Shown: positions 24,012-32,500 of the stretch, one piece after another | Layout of the letters: every line of letters begins with the position of its first letter | How positions within the stretch are numbered: the stretch's first letter is position 1 | Assembly: GCA_965229005.1 (NCBI GenBank) | Contig: CBDDIP010000002.1 | Location: forward strand, 2,356,001 to 2,420,000 | Direction of reading: 5' to 3' | Source of the DNA: CBDDIP01 sp965229005 | GTDB lineage: Bacteria; Actinomycetota; Acidimicrobiia; Acidimicrobiales; Ilumatobacteraceae | Length of the DNA: 64,000 nucleotides | Notes under the pieces: generated by a model | The model's database searches: none | What the model was told of the DNA's origin: nothing | The model's input: the letters and a program-made list of their open reading frames with translations, nothing else | Program-made: the position numbers and the translations under genes

Positions 24012-25574
24012 ATGGCGAACGCACGAGTTTCAGGGCTGCAGGACGGCGACGTCGGTGGAGCTGACCCGAGCGTTCTGGCCGCGCCCAGCTGGTGGCGCCG
24101 GAACCGCCTGAAGATCGCGCTCGTCGGTGTCGACGCGTTCGCCCTCCTGATCGCCTTCGTGGTCGCCCTCGACGTCAGCAACTACCGCGGCTACCACGGC
24201 AACCTGCGCAGCCTCGTGGTCGTCGCTTCCGGGGTCGCTGTCGGCCTGCTCGCTCTTCGCTCGCAGGGCTTGTACCTGGCCCGCGTCAGCGCAGTCCGTC
24301 TCGTCGAGATCACTCGAGTCACCCGGTCCAGCGTCATGCTCGGCGCCGGCGTGCTGCTCGTCGATCGCATCACCCGCATGGACGTCCGGGTGCGCGACGT
24401 CACGCTCGCCGCGACGATCGCCTTCCTGCTGCTCGTCGTCGGGCGCTCCGGCTACCGCTGGTGGCTGTCCGGTGCCCGTCTGCGCGGCGACTTCTGCCGC
24501 CGCGTCGTCGTGCTCGGCACCGACGAGGAAGCCACACGGCTCATCGATCTGTTCATCACCCACCCCGAGCTCGGCATCCGCGTGGTCGGGCTCATCGGCG
24601 ACGGCGGCCGGGCGTACGACCGTGGACTCTCCTACCTGTGGCTCGGCGAGTACGACGACGCCGAGGAGCTCGTCGGATCCGTCAACGCATCGGGCGTGGT
24701 GATCTCGCCCAGCGGGATCACGCCGGGGCGGATGAACTCGTTGATCCGCAACTTCCACCACGACGGCGTGCACATCCACCTCGCCACGGGCATCTCGGGC
24801 ATCGACGCCCGGCGCCTTCGGTCGATGCCGCTCGCCCACGAGCCGCTGCTCTACGTCGAGGCGCTGAGCCTGGCGAAGACGCAGCTCGTCATCAAGCGGG
24901 TCTTCGACACCATCGTCGCGGTCCTGGCGCTCATCGTTGCGGCGCCGATCCTGCTGGTCGTCGCGGCAGCGATCAAGCTCAACGACCGCGGGCCGGTCTT
25001 CTTCCGCCAACAGCGCGTCGGCAAGGACGGCAAGCTCTTCGGCGTCCTCAAGTTCCGGACGATGCGCGTCGACGCCGAGCAGCTGATGGCCAAGCTCCGT
25101 GCCGAGAACGAGCGCAACGGCCCGCTGTTCAAGATGGTCGACGACCCTCGCGTCACCAAGGTCGGCCGGTTCCTGCGCGAATCCAGCCTCGACGAGCTGC
25201 CGCAGCTGTTCAACGTGCTGCGCGGCGAGATGAGCCTGGTCGGCCCGCGCCCTGCGCTGCCGGCCGAGGTGGCCACGTTCTCCGCCGAGCTGCGTGCCCG
25301 CGAGCGAGTCATGCCCGGCATCACGGGTCTGTGGCAGGTGGAAGCCCGCGACAACCCGTCGTTCGAGGCCTACAGCCGGCTCGACCTGTTCTACGTGGAG
25401 AACTGGTCGACGACGCTCGACCTGATCATCATCCTCGGCACCGTCGAGCAGTTCGTCGGACGGCTCCTCGGTGCGTTCTGGTCGCGCCTGCGCAAGGACC
25501 GCAGCGAAGCCGCCGCCGAGGCAACGCCTCGCGTCGCACTGCAGGTCGTGCGCGCCAACGACGACGCAGCCTGA
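24012..25574 (+). CDS. Polyprenyl glycosylphosphotransferase (exopolysaccharide/glycan initiation)
   Basis: A 520-residue membrane enzyme of the WbaP/CpsE type. Four or so N-terminal TM segments (IALVGVDAFALLIAFVVALD onward) lead into a CoA-binding-like Rossmann domain (VVVLGTDEEATRLIDLF). A fifth TM precedes the catalytic domain: KRVFDTIVAVLALIVAAPIL, then RQQRVGKDGKLFGVLKFRTM, ESSLDELPQLFNVLRGEMSL and VGPRPALP. It transfers a sugar-1-phosphate to undecaprenyl phosphate to start a surface glycan. No other glycan genes are adjacent, so the product is unknown. Its position inside the rimM-trmD group is unusual. Confidence 0.9.
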   Translation: MANARVSGLQDGDVGGADPSVLAAPSWWRRNRLKIALVGVDAFALLIAFVVALDVSNYRGYHGNLRSLVVVASGVAVGLLALRSQGLYLARVSAVRLVEITRVTRSSVMLGAGVLLVDRITRMDVRVRDVTLAATIAFLLLVVGRSGYRWWLSGARLRGDFCRRVVVLGTDEEATRLIDLFITHPELGIRVVGLIGDGGRAYDRGLSYLWLGEYDDAEELVGSVNASGVVISPSGITPGRMNSLIRNFHHDGVHIHLATGISGIDARRLRSMPLAHEPLLYVEALSLAKTQLVIKRVFDTIVAVLALIVAAPILLVVAAAIKLNDRGPVFFRQQRVGKDGKLFGVLKFRTMRVDAEQLMAKLRAENERNGPLFKMVDDPRVTKVGRFLRESSLDELPQLFNVLRGEMSLVGPRPALPAEVATFSAELRARERVMPGITGLWQVEARDNPSFEAYSRLDLFYVENWSTTLDLIIILGTVEQFVGRLLGAFWSRLRKDRSEAAAEATPRVALQVVRANDDAA

Positions 25575-25598
25575 ACCCCCGACCGAGCGCTGTGCTCG

Positions 25599-25934
25599 TC
25601 AGCTCGGCGGCGCCCAGGCAACGCCCGGCGGAAGCGGCTCGACACGGATGACGGACGCGAGGTCGATCGGTCCGTAGACGTGGGGGAAGGCCTCGGGGGC
25701 CCCGTCGAGCTGCTCGACGACGAGCGGCGAGGTCAGCAGCGCCTCGTCGACGTGCAACAGCACCAAGCCATCGACGCCGACGTAGAAGCGTTCGAGCACC
25801 CCGTTGACCTGCGCGGCGGTGCTGCAGTGGATGTAGCCCTCGTCGGCCAGTTCGACGTCGCGCGTCGATCCGGTGTGCGACCCGTCGGCCTGCGAACGCG
25901 TCCAGCGGGCCTCGTCGGTGATGTGGAAGATCAT
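25599..25934 (-). CDS. DUF952 domain protein
   Basis: A 111-residue protein. The ATG at 25934 opens with MIFHITDEARW, the usual DUF952 start. Diagnostic segments are DEGYIHCSTAAQV (HCS motif) near residue 33, LVLLHVDEALL, and FPHVYGPIDLASVIRVEPL at the end. DUF952 proteins adopt a fold related to ADP-ribosyltransferase-like domains and have no firm function. It is divergent from trmD with 21 bases between the start codons and convergent with the sugar transferase. A longer upstream reading would run antisense through trmD and is not credible. Confidence 0.88.
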   Translation of the reverse strand: MIFHITDEARWTRSQADGSHTGSTRDVELADEGYIHCSTAAQVNGVLERFYVGVDGLVLLHVDEALLTSPLVVEQLDGAPEAFPHVYGPIDLASVIRVEPLPPGVAWAPPS

Positions 25935-25941
25935 GGGTCCG

Positions 25942-25947
25942 TAGGCT
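25942..25947 (+). promoter_or_regulatory. -10-like TAGGCT, 8 nt before trmD
   Basis: TAGGCT ends 8 nt before the trmD GTG, inside the 21-base gap between divergent starts. trmD therefore appears to have its own promoter. Confidence 0.4.
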
Positions 25948-25955
25948 GGCAGACC

Positions 25956-26690
25956 GTGCGCATCGATGTGTTCACCATCTTCCCCGGCCTCGTCGACGCG
26001 TTCTGCTCGGAGAGCCTGCTCGGCCGCTCGCGCACGGCGGGCAAGCTCGACCTGCGACTGCACGACCCTCGCGACCACACCAGCGACGTGCACCGCACCG
26101 TCGACGACGCGCCCTTTGGGGGCGGCGCCGGCATGGTCATGAAGGTCGAGCCGCTGCTCGCCGCGGTCGAGGCAGCCACGCCGCCGCGGCCGTTGTTCCT
26201 GCTCGGTCCGGGCGGCCGTCGGTTCGATCAGGCGCTGGCCCACGAGCTCGCCGCGCTCGACGGGTTCAGCATGATCTGCGGGCGCTACGAGGGCGTCGAC
26301 CATCGCGTGCGCGAGCACGTCGTCGACGGCGAGCTGAGCGTCGGAGATGTCGTGCTCAGCGGCGGGGAGGTTGCTGCGTGCCTGGTCATCGAGGCTGTCG
26401 GACGCCTGTTGCCGGGCGCGATGGGCAACGACGTCAGCCCGGTCACCGAGAGCTTCGGCGAGTCCGGGCTGCTCGAGGAGCCGCAGTACACGCGCCCGGC
26501 ATCGTTGCGCGGATGGGACGTCCCCGACGTGCTGCGCGGCGGCGACCACGCCCGCATCGCTCGCTGGCGGCGGGCCCAGGCGTTGCACCGAACCATGCTC
26601 CACCGGCCCGACCTCCTCGACGCGCACGGTGGCCTGTCCGACCAGGATCGACGCCTGTTGGAAGAGTTCCCTCCCGTCGCCTATCCTTGA
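25956..26690 (+). CDS. trmD: tRNA (guanine-N1-)-methyltransferase TrmD
   Basis: A 244-residue SPOUT methyltransferase. The opening RIDVFTIFPGLVDAF, the FGGGAGMVMK segment, and the trefoil-knot SAM site (LLGPGGRRFDQ, MICGRYEGVDHRV, GDVVLSGGEVAA) are all present. The conserved LEEPQYTRPASLRGWDVPDVL follows, with GGDHARIARWRRAQALHRT at the C-terminus. It makes m1G37 in tRNAs reading CNN codons, needed for reading-frame maintenance. GTG start just after a -10-like hexamer. rplS follows 50 bases after the stop. Confidence 0.96.
   Translation: MRIDVFTIFPGLVDAFCSESLLGRSRTAGKLDLRLHDPRDHTSDVHRTVDDAPFGGGAGMVMKVEPLLAAVEAATPPRPLFLLGPGGRRFDQALAHELAALDGFSMICGRYEGVDHRVREHVVDGELSVGDVVLSGGEVAACLVIEAVGRLLPGAMGNDVSPVTESFGESGLLEEPQYTRPASLRGWDVPDVLRGGDHARIARWRRAQALHRTMLHRPDLLDAHGGLSDQDRRLLEEFPPVAYP
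26682..26687 (+). promoter_or_regulatory. -10-like TATCCT upstream of rplS
   Basis: TATCCT lies inside the last codons of trmD. A leader of about 47 bases with a small CCGC/GCGG stem (CCGCAGCTTGCGG) would precede the rplS Shine-Dalgarno AGAAGAG. Confidence 0.3.
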
Positions 26691-26740
26691 GCGTTCGCTG
26701 AACCCGCCGCAGCTTGCGGTGTCCACGAGAAGAGCCCTCC

Positions 26741-27088
26741 ATGAAGTCCACCGACCTTGTCGACAACCAGTACCTCCGCTCCGACGTGCCCGACTTCGGG
26801 CCCGGCGACGAGGTCAAGGTCCACGTGCGCGTGGTCGAGGGCAACAAGGAGCGCGTGCAGGTGTTCCAGGGCAACGTCATCGCCCGCCAGGGCAGTGGCG
26901 TCGCCGAGACCTACACGGTCCGCAAGGTCAGCTACGGCGTCGGCGTCGAGCGCACCTTCCCGGTGCACGCGCCCACCGTCTCGAAGCTGGAAGTGCTCAA
27001 GCGCGGCGACGTTCGTCGGGCCAAGCTGTACTACCTGCGCGATCGCACGGGCAAGGCAGCCAAGATCAAGGAGAAGCGCGACGCCTGA
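26741..27088 (+). CDS. rplS: 50S ribosomal protein L19
   Basis: A 115-residue protein. The signature is present: FGPGDEVKVHVRVVEGNKER, VQVFQGNVIARQGSGVAETY, RKVSYGVGVERTFPVHAP and AKLYYLRDRTGKAAKIKEKR. It sits at the 30S-50S interface. The ATG at 26741 follows an AGAAGAG-type Shine-Dalgarno; an upstream in-frame start would add nine unlikely residues. It is followed by DUF2469 and yraN without the usual lepB and rnhB. Confidence 0.97.
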   Translation: MKSTDLVDNQYLRSDVPDFGPGDEVKVHVRVVEGNKERVQVFQGNVIARQGSGVAETYTVRKVSYGVGVERTFPVHAPTVSKLEVLKRGDVRRAKLYYLRDRTGKAAKIKEKRDA

Positions 27089-27106
27089 GCGTCGGGCGAT
27101 CTCCCG

Positions 27107-27400
27107 TTGAGTTCTGACGATCTCGAGAACTTCGAGGCCGAACGAGAGCTCCAGCTCGCGCAGGAGTACCAGGACGTTGCCGGCATGTTCCGGTACGCCG
27201 TGGAGACCGAGCGCCGGTTCTACCTGGCCAACGATGTCAAGGTCACCGTCACCGGTGAGGCAGCGCGGCCCGTCATCGAGGTGGTGCTGAGCGACGCATG
27301 GGTGTGGGACATGTACCGGAAGACCCGCTTCGTTCCGAAGGTGCGGGTGCTGACCTTCAAGGACGTCAACGTCGAGGAGCTCCCGCCGGCGGAGATCTGA
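27107..27400 (+). CDS. DUF2469 family protein
   Basis: A 97-residue protein with a TTG start. The family pattern SSDDLENFEAERELQLAQEY (an N-terminal amphipathic helix) is followed by GMFRYAVETERRFYLANDV and a beta-rich C-terminus ending in LTFKDVNVEEL. DUF2469 proteins are near-universal in actinobacteria and lie by rnhB/yraN; their function is not known. Its TGA overlaps the probable non-canonical start of the next gene. Confidence 0.88.
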   Translation: MSSDDLENFEAERELQLAQEYQDVAGMFRYAVETERRFYLANDVKVTVTGEAARPVIEVVLSDAWVWDMYRKTRFVPKVRVLTFKDVNVEELPPAEI

Positions 27401-27747
27401 CCCGATCCCTGGCCAAGCGTGCGCGCGGCCAGTTCGGCGAACGCGAAGCGCTGCGGTGGTACGAGGCGCACGGCTACTCGCTGCTGGCACGCAACTGGTC
27501 GTGCGACATCGGCGAGCTCGACCTGATCGTCGGCCGGCCCGGCGTCACCGTGTTCGTGGAGGTGAAGGCGCGCGCCTCGAACCGCTACGGCACACCGCAG
27601 GAAGCCGTTGGTCCGGTGAAGCAGCGCCGCATCCGCTCGTTGGCGCTGCGCTGGCTGGCGCTGCACCCGGACCAGCGTGGCGCGCTGCGCTTCGACGTCG
27701 CCGCGGTCACCGGCGTGCGCGTCGAGGTGATCGAGTCAGCGTTCTGA
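27397..27747 (+). CDS. YraN family (UPF0102) nuclease-like protein, start uncertain
   Basis: The protein core is unmistakable: RGQFGEREALRWYEAHGYSL, LLARNWSCDIGELDLI, then VFVEVKARASNRYGTPQEAV, with the PD-(D/E)xK-like residues E, D and ExK. UPF0102 members usually have about 115-125 residues. The nearest canonical start in this frame is an ATG at 27298, which would overlap DUF2469 by about 100 bases and add 33 unrelated residues. A CTG at 27397 overlapping the preceding stop as CTGA gives 116 residues and mirrors the other 4-base overlaps in this genome. The start therefore remains provisional. Confidence 0.85.
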   Translation: MTRSLAKRARGQFGEREALRWYEAHGYSLLARNWSCDIGELDLIVGRPGVTVFVEVKARASNRYGTPQEAVGPVKQRRIRSLALRWLALHPDQRGALRFDVAAVTGVRVEVIESAF

Positions 27748-27767
27748 GGCGGCGCGGTTCGAGCCGG

Positions 27768-27911
27768 TCAGGCGAACAGCACCCAGACCATCAGTGCGAT
27801 CACGGCGATCACGGCCGCGGCGACGTAGACGTAGTCGGCCTTCGAGGCAACGTGCTTGCGATGGGGGTTGAATCCGATGTGCTCAGTATCGTCGGCCGGC
27901 GTGGAAACCAT
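27768..27911 (-). CDS. Small single-TM membrane protein (hypothetical)
   Basis: A possible 47-residue protein from the ATG at 27911. A polar, basic N-terminus (HIGFNPHRKHVASKADY) is followed by one TM helix, VYVAAAVIAVIALMVWVLFA, ending at the stop. The basic-then-TM layout and the codon pattern look genuine. It overlaps the start of the divergent enoyl-CoA hydratase gene by 11 bases. No family is recognised. Confidence 0.5.
   Translation of the reverse strand: MVSTPADDTEHIGFNPHRKHVASKADYVYVAAAVIAVIALMVWVLFA
27887..27892 (+). promoter_or_regulatory. -10-like TATCGT, 8 nt before the start at 27901
   Basis: TATCGT ends 8 nt before the GTG. It supports GTG 27901 over the upstream in-frame ATG at 27877. 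Confidence 0.3.
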
Positions 27912-28674
27912 CGCAGTCAGTCGGGCGGACGGCGTCGTCACGATCACGTTGCAGCGTCCGGAGAAGAAGAACGCAGCGAACTCGGTGATGTGGAACGAGT
28001 TGTTGGCGACGTTCCGGGAGGTCGGCGACAGCGACACCGATCGGGTCGTGGTGATCACCGGTGCGGGCGGAGAGTTCTGCTCTGGTGCCGATTTGAGCGG
28101 TGACGGTGCCCGCGGTGAACGCCACCAGTTGGCGGTGATGCGCCACATCGGCGATGTCGCCCTGGCGTTGCACCGCCTGCCGCAGCCGACGATCGCCAAG
28201 GTTCGCGGCGTCGCCGTCGGTGCCGGGTGCAACATGGCGCTCGGGTGCGATCTCATCGCCTGCGACACGACGGCCCGCTTCTCGGAGATCTTCGCTCGGC
28301 GCGGTCTGTCGTTGGACTTCGGTGGTTCATGGTTGCTGCCGCGGCGGATCGGGTTGCACCGTGCGAAGGAGCTGGCGCTGCTTGCCGACATCATCGACGC
28401 TGCGGAAGCCGAGCGCATCGGACTGGTCAACCGCGTGGTGGCGCCCGACGCGCTCGACGACTTCGTCGACGCGTGGGCGACGCGGCTCGCCGCCGGCCCG
28501 CCCGTGGCGATGGCGATGTCGAAGCGGATGCTCGACAACGCGCACTCGGTGACCTTCGAGGAGGCGCTCGACGACGAGGGCGTGGCGCAGACCGTCAACT
28601 TCGGCACCTCCGACACGGCCGAGGCGATGGCCGCGTTCCTGGAGAAGCGCGCCCCGTCGTTCCGCGGTCGCTGA
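27901..28674 (+). CDS. Enoyl-CoA hydratase/isomerase family protein
   Basis: A 257-residue crotonase-fold protein. The oxyanion-hole segments are EFCSGADLSGDG near residue 60 and VRGVAVGAGCNMALGCDLI near residue 101. The catalytic-position segment ARFSEIFARRGLSLDFGGSW lacks the paired Glu of a classical hydratase at its standard spacing; it has Glu in SEIFARRG and Asp in SLDFGG. A CoA-ester isomerase or other crotonase reaction is equally possible. The C-terminal helix carries RMLDNAHSVTFEEALDDEG. No fatty-acid genes are adjacent. Confidence 0.88.
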   Translation: METIAVSRADGVVTITLQRPEKKNAANSVMWNELLATFREVGDSDTDRVVVITGAGGEFCSGADLSGDGARGERHQLAVMRHIGDVALALHRLPQPTIAKVRGVAVGAGCNMALGCDLIACDTTARFSEIFARRGLSLDFGGSWLLPRRIGLHRAKELALLADIIDAAEAERIGLVNRVVAPDALDDFVDAWATRLAAGPPVAMAMSKRMLDNAHSVTFEEALDDEGVAQTVNFGTSDTAEAMAAFLEKRAPSFRGR

Positions 28675-28698
28675 CCGGCGCCGCGAGCGGCCGCTCGC

Positions 28699-28704
28699 TA
28701 GCGT
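28699..28704 (+). promoter_or_regulatory. -10-like TAGCGT before the secreted protein gene
   Basis: TAGCGT ends 6 nt before GTG 28711 and 9 nt before the next in-frame GTG, 28714. Confidence 0.35.
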
Positions 28705-28710
28705 GATCGA

Positions 28711-29556
28711 GTGGTGCGCAACGGACGACGGCTCGTCGTCGGGCTGGTGATGGCAGGCGGAGCAGTGTTGGCGCGCCCCGTCGCGGCGTCCGTCCCGCCC
28801 GCGACCGAGGCGCCGACCACCACCGCAGCGCCGACCACCGAACCGCCCGTCCTCGGCGAGAACACCGACATCGGCCCGGAGGTCAGCGTGCCGATGCAGC
28901 AGCCGCCGTTGATCAGCCAGACCCAGGTCGTCTCGGCGCCGTTGATCGTCGTGCCTGCCGGATGCACGTCGCCGGCACCGGCCCGTGCCGTCTTCGTCGG
29001 GACGCTCGAGCGCACGGGGCTCCTTCCGGGCACGCAGCACGAGATGGCTCGGTTCACCGTGGCCCAGCTTCGCGCCGGCACCCTCGACGGCTACGAGATC
29101 AACCGAAGCGTGGACGTGCTCTTCGACGACGACATCCGCTTCCTCGACGAGGGCAGCACGTACATCGTCGGTGCGAACGTCGACCAGGTCTCGCAGCTGC
29201 TCACCTCCAAGGTCCGCGAGCCCGCCCCGTTGTTCGGTGGCGATGCGGTGATCGGCGTCAACGACAACGACGTCGAGTGTCCGGTGCTGGAGGATCCGGT
29301 CCGCACCGTCCGCCCGGACGGCGCAGCTGTCGACACCGGAGTGCTGACGCCGTTGGCGAAGGCCAAGGACTCGCTGGCGCGAGCGGTGCTGCTGCCGCTG
29401 GGCGTGGCCTTCGCTGCGCTCGTGGTGCTGGCGACGATGAAGTTGCTGGCGCAGGGGATGCTGCGATCGTTGTTCGGTCACCACCAGCCGCTGCCGGTCG
29501 CCCGTACTCGACGCCACAGCACGGCCGACCCCGCCTCATCGCCACCGACCAGTTGA
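28711..29556 (+). CDS. Secreted, C-terminally anchored protein of unknown function
   Basis: A 281-residue protein with a signal peptide (RRLVVGLVMAGGAVLARPVAA). A Thr/Pro/Ala-rich stretch follows (PATEAPTTTAAPTTEPP), and then an extracellular domain with two Cys (GCTSPAPARA; DNDVECPVLE). A TM segment, VLLPLGVAFAALVVLATMKL, lies near residue 225, with a basic cytoplasmic tail behind it. The layout is that of a type I membrane protein. The central segment (ARAVFVGTLERTG...YIVGANVD) suggests an OB/beta fold, but no family is recognised. It converges on the helicase-nuclease gene. Confidence 0.7.
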   Translation: MVRNGRRLVVGLVMAGGAVLARPVAASVPPATEAPTTTAAPTTEPPVLGENTDIGPEVSVPMQQPPLISQTQVVSAPLIVVPAGCTSPAPARAVFVGTLERTGLLPGTQHEMARFTVAQLRAGTLDGYEINRSVDVLFDDDIRFLDEGSTYIVGANVDQVSQLLTSKVREPAPLFGGDAVIGVNDNDVECPVLEDPVRTVRPDGAAVDTGVLTPLAKAKDSLARAVLLPLGVAFAALVVLATMKLLAQGMLRSLFGHHQPLPVARTRRHSTADPASSPPTS

Positions 29557-29581
29557 CCGTCGCCCGCTGCGCGATGCGTCG

Positions 29582-32500
29582 TCAGCCGATCACGCTGCCG
29601 CCGGGATGTGGCCACACCGGCTCTGCCTCCGGCACGAGCACGGCGCGCGCAGGACGTCCGGCGCGCCCGACCAGCAACCAGCGCTCGCTGACCGGGGTGC
29701 CGGTGGCCTGTCGGACGGCGACGCCGTAGGAGTTGAGTTGTGTGGCGTAGCGGCGGAGCAGTTCGTCGTCGCCGGCGGCAGAGCTGTCGGTCTTGAAGTC
29801 GACGACGACGAGTGAGCCGTCGTCGGCCTGGAACACCGCGTCGACGTAGCCCCAGACGGTGAGTTGTTCGGGCGGCGTTCCGACGACGGTGCCGACGTAG
29901 ACCTCGCGTTCGCACATCGCCGCGGATCGCATCCGCTCGAACAGCGGGCTGGCGATGATCGATCCGGCGAGATCGGCGACGCGCCGCCGAGCGGCACCGA
30001 CCAGGTCGACGTTGTCGCAGGCCGCAGCGACCAGTTGGGAGAGCCCGGACGCGGGGTCGTCGAGGCGGACGAGTTGCAGCACTTCGTGCACGGCCGTGCC
30101 GACGTCGGTGCCGTAGCGCCCGCGGCTGCGGGTCGGCTCCAGCCCGGCCAGCGGATCCTTGGCCAGGCCCGCGTCCCCGGGATCGGGATCGAACCCGTCG
30201 ATGGCGATCGGTGGACCACCGAGCCCGATGTCGTCGTCGCCGGCATCGTCGTCGCTGCCGTCGAGCAGCTCGTCGCGTTCGCGCGGGGCTCCGTCGGTGA
30301 ACGTCGGCTCGTCGTGCTGCGCCGCCGCCAGCGCGGACGGTGTCCAGATGACGCGTCGGTCGGCGGGCGGCCGCGCGGGGAGCTCGCCGGTGCCGATCGG
30401 TGCGCTCTCCCCGGTACCGAGGATGTCGGGAGGCGAGACAGCGATGGCCTCGGTGGCACTGGGCGCCTGCCAGCGCTCGGCCGTCGTCAGATCGAAGTGG
30501 GGGGCGATCCGTTGCGCCGCGTTCGGCGTGGATCGGGCTGACGTGTGGCAGGAGATGGCCAGGTGGTCGCGAGCTCGCGTGGTGGCCACGTAGAGCAGGC
30601 GGGCTTCCTCGGCCCATTGAGCTTCCTCGTCACGGTCGGGGTAGCTGGCGCCGCGCAACTTGCCGAGGCGATACGTCGGCCGATCGGCGGCGCCCGCCCC
30701 GACGCCCGGGACCCAGGCGGCAGTGAACGGATCGGCCTGCACGTTGTCCTTCGTACCGAGCGCGGCGACGACGACGATCGGGAACTCCAGACCCTTGGCG
30801 GCGTGCATCGTCAGCACTCGGACCGACTGCTCATCGGTCTCGTCCGGCGCGATCTCGGAGCGTTCGACCGTCTCGACCTTGTCGGCGACCCAGCCGAGGT
30901 AGTCACGCAGCGTTCCGCCGGTCTCGTCGGTGAACGCCCGAGCCTCGTCGATGAGGTAGCGGACGCGTCGCCACGTCTCGGCACGGGCGTTCGACCCGTC
31001 GAACGTCGCCGCGGCGATGCCCATCGACCAGTCGAAGATCTCCGCCAGCAACGCAGCAGGACCGCGCTGATGTGCGCCCGCGCTCCACTGCGCCAGCTGC
31101 GACAGCGCGGCACGCACGCGCAGCGCGGCAGCCTCGTCGGACGAATCGGTGGGGTGCGGCGGGTCGATCGGTTCGGGCCGGCTCGGCAGGCGCCACCACC
31201 CACGCATCCCGCTCGGGTGTCGGTGGCGATGGATGAACAGGTCGGCGTCCGAGCAGCCGAGCACGCTGGTGCGCAGCGCGGTGACGACCAGCAGCTCGTC
31301 GGCCGGGTTCTCGACGGCACGCAGCACACGCAGCAGCTCGTAGACCTCCCGGCTCTCGTAGGCCAAGGTGCCGCCTTCGACGCGGAACGGCACGCCCGCT
31401 CGGCGCATCGCCGACTCGAGCACCGCGAGCCCGGTGCGCTTGGCCACCAGCACGGCGACGTCGCCCAGCTCCGCCGGACGGCTGCGCCACGTCAGGGGTC
31501 TCCCGTGCTCGTCGTGCTCGTCGGGGCGCAGCACGCGCCATCCCTCGTCGATGATCCGCCGCACCAGTCCGACCACGTCGTTCGCCTCGGCCTGCTGGGC
31601 GAGCTCGGCGGTCGTGTGCACCGCCGGCGTGCCGTCCTCGGTGACGCCGAGCAGCACCACCGCCGGGCCGGGGTCGTGCGCGTCCGGGGCGCTGTCGGGG
31701 CGCGTCGCCTCGAGCGGCTCGTACGGCACCGTCACGCGTGGTGGCCAGGTGTCGGCCTTGATCCGTTCGTTGAGTGCCTTGGCGCTGAGTGCTGGGGCGC
31801 GGAATCGTTCGGCCATCACCGTGTTGATCCATGCTGCGACGTTGCCGCGCGTGCGGAAGTTGGCCGTCAGTTCGGCCAGCGATCCGTCGGTGGCGCCGTG
31901 AGCAGCGAGGCCGGCGAACAGCTCGACGTCGGCGTGGCGGAAGGCGTAGATCGACTGCTTCGGGTCACCGACCGCGAACAGCCGTGGCGACGCCGCAGGG
32001 GCCACACCTGGCTCGGGGTCGGAGAGCATGCGGATGATCTCGAACTGCACGCGGTCGGTGTCCTGGAACTCGTCGACGAAGATCCGTTGGTAGCGGCGGC
32101 GAGCGTCGGTGAGCACGTCCGGACGGGTCCGCAGCACGCGCTCGGTGAGGATGAGCAGGTCGTCGTAGCCGAGCGCGCCGTTGGCGATGCGCGCGTGCGC
32201 CTCGCGGATGACGGGCCGGCGAAAGGCGTCGACGACCTCGTCGAGCACCAGCGAGTGCGACAGCCGAACGACGCGGTTGAACACCGCCAACACCTCATCA
32301 CGTTCGGGCTTGGAGCCGACGGTGCCGAGCTTCAGCACCAGCGCGGCGACATCGGCGACGGCGAGTGGCCGCTCTCGCAGCGGAGCGACCAACGCCCGTG
32401 CTGCCCCCAGCGTGGCGTTGTCCTTGGCGCCGGCGAACTCGTCGAAGGCGAGCAGGAAGTCGTCGGCTGCCGACCACAGTTCGGTGATGGTGGTGGGCGA

